A stretch of DNA of 64,000 nucleotides from Casimicrobium huifangae (GTDB lineage Bacteria; Pseudomonadota; Gammaproteobacteria; Burkholderiales; Casimicrobiaceae). The stretch's first letter is position 1, and every line of letters begins with the position of its first letter. The notes under the pieces were generated by a model that saw only the letters and a program-made list of their open reading frames with translations, had not been told where the DNA came from and did no database searches. Of the stretch, positions 57,757-64,000 are shown one piece after another. Both the position numbers and the translations under genes were made by a program. The DNA is taken from assembly GCF_009746125.1 (NCBI RefSeq), contig NZ_CP041352.1, positions 3,208,436 through 3,272,435 on the forward strand, written 5' to 3'.

Positions 57757-58667
57757 AACCCGCCCTCTCCGTCATCTTCTTCACGGTCTCCTCGGGTGCC
57801 GGGTTGGGCCTGCTGGTGTGGCTGCTGATTGCCTCGCTGATGGCCGATCACATCCGCATGGACGCGTTGACGTTCTACAAAGGCGCCGCAATTGCAGCAC
57901 TGTTGATCACTGCGGGCCTGATCTCGTCAACACTGCATCTCGCCAACCGCAAGAATGCCGTGTATTCGCTCACACGCTGGCGCACATCGTGGCTGTCGCG
58001 CGAGGGCTTGCTCGCCATCGCGTTGTACCCGCTGGCGGCGCTGCATCTGTACGCGCTGGACAACGGCCTGCCGCAGGTGACACCGGTCACGCTGTGGCTG
58101 CTGGTCGCACTGGCGATTGCCATCATGTTCTGCACCGGCATGATCTACGGTTGCCTGAAGACCATTCCGCGCTGGAACACCTGGATGACGCCAGCGAAAT
58201 ACGTATTGTTCGGGCTGATGAGCGGCGCGGTGCTGCTACCGGCCGTGCTGTCGCTCCGCCCCGCTGAAGTTGGGCCGGTTGGCAAACCGATGATGGCCAT
58301 TTTGCTGCTGGCGATTGGCATGGTGTTCTATGTGGCCTATCTGCTGAAGCATCCGCGCAAGACACACCTCATCAATGATGCGCTGGGCTTTCGTGAAGGC
58401 AACGTGCGGCTGCTCGACGCCGGGCATTCGCATGGCACCTTCCTGACCAATGAGTTCGGCTTTGTGCTGGCACGCGAACAGGCTCGTCTGCTGCGCTGGG
58501 TTGCGATCATCGGTGGCTTCGTGCTGCCGCTGTTGCTTTGTTATTTCACCAAATGGTTCTGGGCGGCATCGGTGATCTGCCTGATTGGCCTGCTGGTGGA
58601 ACGCTGGCTGTTCTTCGCCGAAGCGGAGCATGTGGTGCGGCTCTATCACGGACAGCAACGTGTGTAG
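57753..58667 (+). CDS. soeC: Membrane anchor subunit SoeC-like (DmsC family)
   Basis: 304 residues, about eight membrane helices (for example GLGLLVWLLIASLMADHI, LWLLVALAIAIMFCTGMIYG, VAIIGGFVLPLLLCYF). It fits the NrfD/DmsC-type quinone-reacting anchor. The ending FFAEAEHVVRLYHGQ is common to this group. With SoeA and SoeB it would hand electrons from sulfite to the quinone pool. Confidence 0.87.
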   Translation: MKPALSVIFFTVSSGAGLGLLVWLLIASLMADHIRMDALTFYKGAAIAALLITAGLISSTLHLANRKNAVYSLTRWRTSWLSREGLLAIALYPLAALHLYALDNGLPQVTPVTLWLLVALAIAIMFCTGMIYGCLKTIPRWNTWMTPAKYVLFGLMSGAVLLPAVLSLRPAEVGPVGKPMMAILLLAIGMVFYVAYLLKHPRKTHLINDALGFREGNVRLLDAGHSHGTFLTNEFGFVLAREQARLLRWVAIIGGFVLPLLLCYFTKWFWAASVICLIGLLVERWLFFAEAEHVVRLYHGQQRV

Positions 58668-58682
58668 CGCCACGTCAGCGCA

Positions 58683-59963
58683 GTGACGAGATTTCTGCCC
58701 TTTCTCGCGTGGCTGCCCCTGCTGCGCAACCGCGCCACGCTGCGTACCGACGTGCTGGCGGGACTCACTGGCGCCATCGTCGTGCTGCCGCAGGGGGTGG
58801 CCTTCGCCACGCTGGCCGGCATGCCACCGGCGTATGGCCTTTATTCGGCGATGGTTCCCTGCGTGATCGCTGCGCTGTTCGGTTCGTCGCGCGTGATGGT
58901 GACCGGCCCGGCGAACGCCATTTCGTTAACGGTTCTCGCGATCATGGCGCCGCTGGCGCAGCCTGAATCGCCGCGCTATGTGGAGCTGGTGATCACGCTG
59001 GCGTTCATGGTGGGTTGCTGGCAGTTGCTGTTGGCGCTGGTGAAGGCCGGGCGCCTGATCGACTACGTCTCGCACACGGTGATCGTAGGCTTCACGGCAG
59101 GTGCGGCGGTACTGATCGTGAATTCGCAGATCCGCAACTTCTTCGGCGTCGACATCCCGCGCGGCACTTCGGTGGCACAAACCGTCATTGAGTTCGCCGC
59201 CCATCTGCCCACCGTTCAGCCGGTGGCGATCGCAACCGGTTGCCTGACGCTGCTTGCTGCCGTCCTCTGGCAGCCGCTCAATCGCATCGTCCCGGCCATG
59301 CTGGTGGCTGTCGTCGCTGGCAGCACGGTGGCGGCATTCGCCCGCTGGGTTGAGCCCAATCTCGTGCTGCGGACGGTCGATGCATTGCCCAGCGCCATCC
59401 CGCCGCTGTCGTCGCCTGACCTTAGCCCCGATACGCTGCGTCAGCTGCTGGTGCCGTCGATCGCGATGACGCTGCTGGCGCTGGCCGAAGCGGTGTCCAT
59501 CGCGCAAGCACTGGCGAAGCGGCGACACGAGAAACTGGACGGCAATCAGGAGTTTCTCGGGCAGGGTGTTGCCAATATCGTGGGTTCGTTCTTTTCGTCC
59601 TACCCGGCCAGCGGCTCGTTCAATCGCTCCGGCGTCAACATGGCAGCGGGTGCCGTCACGCCGTTTTCGGCGATCTGCGCGGCGACGTTTCTGGTCGCCA
59701 TCCTTTTCTTCGTGGCGCCGCTGGCCCGCTATCTGCCGCTGGCCGCGGTCGCCGCGATCCTGTTTCTGGTGGCGTGGAATCTGGTGGATCGCCGGGAGTT
59801 TCGCTACCTGCTCGCCGACAAGTTCGAGCGCATCACGCTGCTTGCCACGTTCATCGCTACGCTCGCAATACCGCTGGAATGGGCCATCCTGCTCGGCGTT
59901 GCCGTCGGCCATGTGGTCGGCCGCATTCGCCGTAGCCGCGCTACAGCTGGCCACGCTGAATAA
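58683..59963 (+). CDS. SulP-family anion transporter lacking a STAS domain
   Basis: 426 residues, beginning at a GTG 15 bp after soeC. SulP core: GLTGAIVVLPQGVAFATLAGMPPAYGLYSAMVPC, LVGSS-like segment VIAALFGSSRVMVTGPANAISL, and SVAQALAKR-type SIAQALAKRRHEK. Usual SulP proteins have about 550 residues with a cytoplasmic STAS domain; here the frame stops soon after the last helix. With Soe genes upstream it may move sulfate made from sulfite. Confidence 0.88.
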   Translation: MTRFLPFLAWLPLLRNRATLRTDVLAGLTGAIVVLPQGVAFATLAGMPPAYGLYSAMVPCVIAALFGSSRVMVTGPANAISLTVLAIMAPLAQPESPRYVELVITLAFMVGCWQLLLALVKAGRLIDYVSHTVIVGFTAGAAVLIVNSQIRNFFGVDIPRGTSVAQTVIEFAAHLPTVQPVAIATGCLTLLAAVLWQPLNRIVPAMLVAVVAGSTVAAFARWVEPNLVLRTVDALPSAIPPLSSPDLSPDTLRQLLVPSIAMTLLALAEAVSIAQALAKRRHEKLDGNQEFLGQGVANIVGSFFSSYPASGSFNRSGVNMAAGAVTPFSAICAATFLVAILFFVAPLARYLPLAAVAAILFLVAWNLVDRREFRYLLADKFERITLLATFIATLAIPLEWAILLGVAVGHVVGRIRRSRATAGHAE

Positions 59964-60007
59964 AATAGCGGGCTACATCCCACTACAGCCCCTGCAAGGA
60001 CAGCACG

Positions 60008-61072
60008 ATGGCCCTCGTTTCCATGCGCGAACTGCTCGACCACGCCGCCGAGAACGGCTACGGCATTCCGGCGTTCAACGTCAACAATCTCGAGCAGGTG
60101 CAGGCCGTGATGGCGGCCGCCGACGAAGTGGGCGCGCCGGTGATCCTGCAGGCCAGCGCGGGCGCTCGCAAGTACGCTGGCGAGAGCTTCATCAAGCACC
60201 TGATCGCCGCCGCGACCGAGGCCTACCCGCACATTCCTCTGGTCATGCATCAGGACCACGGCACCAGCCCGAAGATCTGCCAGGGCGCGATTGATCTCGG
60301 CTTCGGCTCGGTGATGATGGACGGCTCACTGAAGGAAGACGGCAAGACGCCGGCGAACTTTGATTACAACGTTGACGTCACCAAGCAGGTCGTCGCCATG
60401 GCGCACAAAGTTGGCGTCACGGTGGAAGGCGAGCTCGGCTGCCTCGGGTCGCTCGAAACCGGCGAGGCTGGCGAGGAAGACGGCGTTGGCGCGGTTGGCA
60501 AACTGGGGCACGACCAGCTGCTGACGGACCCGGAAGAAGCCGCGCAATTCGTCAAGGCCACACAGCTTGACGCGCTGGCGATCGCCATCGGCACCAGCCA
60601 CGGCGCCTACAAGTTCACCCGCCCGCCGACGGGCGATGTGCTCGCGATCAGCCGCGTCAAGGAAATCCACAAGCGCATTCCGAACACCCACTTGGTCATG
60701 CACGGCTCGTCGAGCGTGCCGCAAGACTTGCTGGCGCTGATCAACCAGTTCGGCGGCAAGATGAAAGAGACCTACGGCGTGCCGGTCGCCGAGATTCAGG
60801 AAGCCATCAAGCACGGCGTCCGCAAGATCAACATCGACACCGACATCCGCCTTGCCATGACCGCTGCCGTGCGCAAGTTCCAGGCCGAAAACCCGGACAA
60901 GTTCGACATGCGCGAATGGATGAAGCCCGCGCGCGAAGCGGCGAAAGCGATCTGCAAACAGCGCTACCTCGAATTCGGCTGCCAAGGTCAGGGCGGCAAG
61001 GTCAAGGGCGCGACGCTCGTGGACATGGCGGGCAAATACGCGCGCGGCGAGCTGGCACAAATCGTCCAGTAG
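60008..61072 (+). CDS. fba: Class II fructose-bisphosphate aldolase
   Basis: 354 residues, Zn-dependent. Motifs: [17 protein letters not shown] at the start, [13 protein letters not shown] with the zinc-binding His and catalytic Asp, [34 protein letters not shown], and GTSHGAYKF. It splits fructose-1,6-bisphosphate in glycolysis and forms it in gluconeogenesis or the Calvin cycle. A GGACAG ribosome site precedes the ATG. The palindromic element follows 92 bp after its stop. Confidence 0.96.
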   Translation: MALVSMRELLDHAAENGYGIPAFNVNNLEQVQAVMAAADEVGAPVILQASAGARKYAGESFIKHLIAAATEAYPHIPLVMHQDHGTSPKICQGAIDLGFGSVMMDGSLKEDGKTPANFDYNVDVTKQVVAMAHKVGVTVEGELGCLGSLETGEAGEEDGVGAVGKLGHDQLLTDPEEAAQFVKATQLDALAIAIGTSHGAYKFTRPPTGDVLAISRVKEIHKRIPNTHLVMHGSSSVPQDLLALINQFGGKMKETYGVPVAEIQEAIKHGVRKINIDTDIRLAMTAAVRKFQAENPDKFDMREWMKPAREAAKAICKQRYLEFGCQGQGGKVKGATLVDMAGKYARGELAQIVQ

Positions 61073-61393
61073 TACCTGCGCCGCGCTGTATCGCGTTGGT
61101 GCAGCTGCGGCGTCGGCTGTACGAGGCTGGCTGGTGCAGCGATCGTCTACCGGTGACCGATTGTCTTTTCGCTGAAACGCCCATTTGAATGGGCCTGGCA
61201 GCTGATTTTCGCGAAAGTCGACTTGACGACTTTTGGCCTGCCAGCCCTTATCGATCCGTGCATGCAGCCAAAAGATATAACCCGATTGGGCGAAAAAGTC
61301 CCATTTCGGACAATTCTTGCGGCGCCGCGACTCGCCCCGTAAACTCGATTCATCGTTTGCGTTGGGAATCGTTGTCGGGATCCACCGCGTCTG
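61073..61393. other. Gene-free stretch 3' of fba
   Basis: 321 bp without a credible gene; the frames here are low-grade shadows. It holds palindromic element copy F (61164-61275). The rest (61276-61393) should contain the promoter of the GGDEF/EAL gene, but I see no reliable -35/-10 pair. Confidence 0.7.
61164..61275. repeat. ERIC-like palindromic element, copy F
   Basis: 112 bp. Left half TCTTTTCGCTGAAACGCC, then TGAATGGGCCTGGCAG; the centre GAAAGTCGACTTGACG; the right half GGCCTGCCAGCCCTTATCG ending AGCCAAAAGA. The two halves align well on inversion (GGGCCTGGCAG with CTGCCAGCCC). Confidence 0.72.
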
Positions 61394-63484
61394 GTGAATG
61401 CCGGCCAAAACCAGATGAGTGCCCTCGGCGAATCAGTAGTTCTGCCCGACGCTGTCCTGGCGGCGCTGACGTACGCGCAGACGCCGCTGTGGGTCTACGA
61501 CATCGACAATGGCCGTCACCTCTGGGCCAACCAGAGCGGGCTGCGACTGTGGCGAGCCGAGTCGCTCGCCGAGCTCTGCACCCGCGATATGCGGGTGGAC
61601 ATGTCTGCGACCGTCGCGCAGCGCTTGCGCCAGTACCAGGCTGATTTCGCACGCGGCACCGAAACTTTCTCGGAAGTGTGGACGCTCTATCCCAAGGGCG
61701 AGCCAGTCACGCTGCAGGTGACTTTCATGGGCTTGCCCTTGGCCGACGGCCGCATGGCGATGCTGTGCGAAGGGCTGCTGGCGATGGAGAACACCCCCGA
61801 GGCCATCCGTAGTGTGGAAGCACTGCTGCACACCTCGGTCATGATCTCGCTCTATGACGAGAGCGGCAATGCCATCTATCGCAATCCGGCCGCCCGGCGG
61901 TCGGCAGAGGCAGGGCGGGACGCCTTCAGCCAACGTTTCATTGAAGGCGCCGATCGCCAGCGCATCGAGGCTGCGCTGGCCGCCGGTGGCGAGGCCAGCC
62001 TGATCACCAATGTGCGCACCGAGCGCGGTGTGGTCGCCCATGAGGTCGTCGTGCGGCAGTGCCACGACGCCGTGACCGGACAGCCGGCAAGACTGGTCAG
62101 CGAAACCGATGTCAGCAGCCTGCTGGAGGCCGAGTCGGAGGCGCTGTTTCTGGCGCAGCATGACGTGCTCAGCGGCCTGCCCAACCGGGCGATGGTGCGG
62201 GTGGAGTTCGATCGTCTGCTGCGCACGGCAGCACAGCCACAGACAGCGTCCGATCTGCAGATCGGCATGCTCTACATCGACATGGACCGCTTCAAGCTGG
62301 TCAACGATTCGCTTGGCCACGCTATTGGCGATGAACTGCTGATCGCCATCTCGGAGCGCCTGCGTCGGTCACTGGTGGGCGGCGAGTTCATCGCCCGCGT
62401 CGGTGGCGATGAATTCCTGATCCTCGCCGCGCACCCGAATGGCGGTCGCGGCTGGCTGCAGGAAATCGTCAACCGTGCCTGCGCTGAGTTTCGCGATCCA
62501 GTACAAGTGGGCGATATCTTCTGGCGCGTCACGCCCAGCGTGGGCATCGCCATTTACCCCGACGATGGCCGCGACGTCACCACCCTGATGCGCCGCGCCG
62601 ACCTTGCCATGTACGAGGCCAAGCGGCTCGGCGGCAACGGCGCCGTGTGGTTCAACATGTCTATGGATCAGCGCCTGCAGCAACGTCTCGAACTTGAGCG
62701 CGAACTGCATGATGCGCTCGAGAAATCGCAGTTTGAGCTGCACTACCAGCCGCGCGTGGCGGTCAGCGACAACCGCATCGTGGGCGCCGAGGCGCTGGTG
62801 CGCTGGCGGCATCCGTCGCGCGGCCTGATTCCGCCACGTGAATTCATCCCGCTCTGCGAAGACACCGGCCTGATCAAGCCACTCGGCCTGTGGATCGCCG
62901 CCGAGGCGATGCGCCAGCAGGCGCGATGGCAGGTGGCCGGCATCCGGCTGCCGATCTCGATCAACATCTCCGCCCAGCAGATGATGGCGCCGTTCTTCGT
63001 CGACGCGATGGTAGCCCTGCTCGCCGAACATCATCGCGACCCGCAGCAGATCGAACTGGAAGTGACCGAATCAATGCTGCTCGGCCCCGACACCGACGCC
63101 AGCCGCACGCTTGAGCGGCTCATTGAGGCCGGGTTCCGCATCGCCATTGACGACTTCGGCACCGGCTACTCGAACCTGGCCAATCTTGAGCGTTATCGCG
63201 TGGATACGCTCAAGATCGACCGCTCATTCATCGTCACGCTGGACACCGCGAGCCCGATCACCGATCTCATTCTTGGCATGGCGCGCATGTTGAACATGAA
63301 AGTGGTCGCCGAGGGCGTCGACAGCCCGCGCCAGCTCCACTGGTTGCGCGAGCGCGGTTGTCAGGAATATCAAGGCTTTCTGCACAGCGAGCCGATGACA
63401 GCCGACGCGCTGTGGCAACGTCTGGGGGGATCAGGCGTCGGCGCGAACGGAATGGGTGGCGCGGGCCACGCAGGCGTCGTTTAG
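61394..63484 (+). CDS. PAS-GGDEF-EAL cyclic-di-GMP protein
   Basis: 696 residues from a GTG at 61394; an ATG at 61415 is also possible. Two PAS-like parts (about 25-250), GGDEF domain (about 255-415; motif VGGDEFLIL near 336, intact), and EAL domain (about 430-690; motif GAEALVRWRHP near 465, intact, with later ESMLLGPDTD and DDFGTGYSNL). Both motifs look competent, so it may make and break c-di-GMP. No membrane span is seen. Confidence 0.93.
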   Translation: MNAGQNQMSALGESVVLPDAVLAALTYAQTPLWVYDIDNGRHLWANQSGLRLWRAESLAELCTRDMRVDMSATVAQRLRQYQADFARGTETFSEVWTLYPKGEPVTLQVTFMGLPLADGRMAMLCEGLLAMENTPEAIRSVEALLHTSVMISLYDESGNAIYRNPAARRSAEAGRDAFSQRFIEGADRQRIEAALAAGGEASLITNVRTERGVVAHEVVVRQCHDAVTGQPARLVSETDVSSLLEAESEALFLAQHDVLSGLPNRAMVRVEFDRLLRTAAQPQTASDLQIGMLYIDMDRFKLVNDSLGHAIGDELLIAISERLRRSLVGGEFIARVGGDEFLILAAHPNGGRGWLQEIVNRACAEFRDPVQVGDIFWRVTPSVGIAIYPDDGRDVTTLMRRADLAMYEAKRLGGNGAVWFNMSMDQRLQQRLELERELHDALEKSQFELHYQPRVAVSDNRIVGAEALVRWRHPSRGLIPPREFIPLCEDTGLIKPLGLWIAAEAMRQQARWQVAGIRLPISINISAQQMMAPFFVDAMVALLAEHHRDPQQIELEVTESMLLGPDTDASRTLERLIEAGFRIAIDDFGTGYSNLANLERYRVDTLKIDRSFIVTLDTASPITDLILGMARMLNMKVVAEGVDSPRQLHWLRERGCQEYQGFLHSEPMTADALWQRLGGSGVGANGMGGAGHAGVV

Positions 63485-63556
63485 CTCGGCACGCTGCGCC
63501 GGTGTCGCATCCGCCCGGCGCAGTGTCAACTGCCCGAATTCGCGCGCACCTGCCAG

Positions 63557-64000
63557 CTAATCCCCCGCCATCATCGGGGCATCGTCGCTGGCGTCCGAGT
63601 CGTCGAGCGCCTTGGGTTCGAGATTGAGCAACCGTTCGACGCGGGAGAACACCTCCGCGCGCGAGCAGGGTTTGCGCATGAAGTCGTCGGCGCCGATGCG
63701 TTTGACGTAATACTCCTCGGTTGCGGCTTCGTTGCCGCTCATCACAATGACCGGTACCGAGCCAACGTACTGCGAACGGCGAACACGACGCAGCACGTCG
63801 AAGCCACTGATACCGGGCAGCACAATATCAAGAAAAATCAGGCTCGGCTTGTTCTTGCGCAGCAGCTCGAGCGCGGTCTCGCCATCAAACGCTTCGAGGA
63901 TGACGAAGCCATTCTCGCGAAGCATTCGCCCCAGCGCTGCGACCATTGTCTTGGAGTCGTCAACAATCAGGATCGACGTGCCTTCCGGTACACGCCTGCG
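63557..64000 (-). CDS. Response regulator receiver protein, start beyond window
   Basis: At least 147 residues; the frame is open past 64000. The acid pair is in SILIVDDSKTMVAALGRM and the phospho-Asp in LIFLDIVLPGISGFD; the Lys is in DFMRKPCSR. The C-terminal tail (about 30 residues) is acidic and without an output domain, so it resembles CheY/PilG-type single-domain receivers. It faces the GGDEF/EAL gene tail to tail. Confidence 0.88.
   Translation of the reverse strand, partial: RRRVPEGTSILIVDDSKTMVAALGRMLRENGFVILEAFDGETALELLRKNKPSLIFLDIVLPGISGFDVLRRVRRSQYVGSVPVIVMSGNEAATEEYYVKRIGADDFMRKPCSRAEVFSRVERLLNLEPKALDDSDASDDAPMMAGD

Noticed and set aside
58926-59954. Minus-strand frame of 342 codons opposite the SulP gene
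   Set aside because: Antisense shadow, rich in Arg/His/Gln; the plus frame has clear membrane helices.

Overview
The window looks like chromosome from a GC-rich betaproteobacterium, most likely Burkholderiales-related. The evidence is an FDH operon of the DUF3305/DUF3306/TorD/FdhX type, a thioredoxin-reductase-like ferredoxin-NADP reductase, an NbaC-type 3-hydroxyanthranilate dioxygenase, a SoeABC-type sulfite dehydrogenase and abundant GTAG-headed REP hairpins. I could not run a search, so the genus is left open. I saw no rRNA, tRNA, CRISPR array or prophage.

Layout. 1-6248 (minus): formate dehydrogenase operon running DUF3305, DUF3306, polyferredoxin, TorD-like chaperone, small Tat protein, catalytic subunit (cut by the window edge), with moaA diverging at 6307. 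7479-17940: mixed metabolic genes (aldehyde dehydrogenase, two secreted alpha/beta hydrolases, GNAT, nucleotidyltransferase, FNR, cysE, M20 hydrolase). 17970-27016: an aromatic catabolic cluster (IclR regulator, MBL-fold protein, MhaA-like flavin hydroxylase with a small DUF2783/MhaB-like partner, VOC protein, fumarylacetoacetase, lone TRAP binding protein, hydroxyacid dehydrogenase, quinone oxidoreductase). 27049-32062: YkuD-like lipoprotein, 2-aminomuconate deaminase-like RidA with 3-hydroxyanthranilate dioxygenase, CoA-transferase, thioredoxin-like ferredoxin, cysQ. 32184-39474: LOG-family protein divergent from polA, then a large SWIM/SNF2 helicase. 39532-42299: methyltransferase between inverted repeats, then an MFS transporter. 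42609-47781: a LuxR-type response regulator and its hybrid kinase, the kinase split by an IS5-family element. 47855-53646: dnaJ, P-loop kinase, TonB receptor, DUF3034 protein, SIMPL protein. 53919-59963: soeA, soeB, soeC and a SulP transporter. 60008-64000: fba, a GGDEF/EAL protein and a truncated response regulator.

The most striking signals are non-coding. (1) Six copies of an ERIC-like imperfect palindrome (about 100-122 bp, centre AAGTCGACTT, ends AGCTTTT/AAAAGCT) lie between genes, each a short way 3' of a stop codon; I know no name for it. (2) Several GTAG-headed REP units and inverted pairs (BIMEs) with different stems occur, with no RAYT transposase in view. (3) Other repeat families have inserted in frame into polA and soeA. 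(4) An IS5-family element (45122-46289, 4-bp TGAG duplication) splits a hybrid histidine kinase; removing the element and one TGAG restores the frame exactly. (5) A methyltransferase gene sits between two roughly 240-bp inverted repeats, like a cassette.
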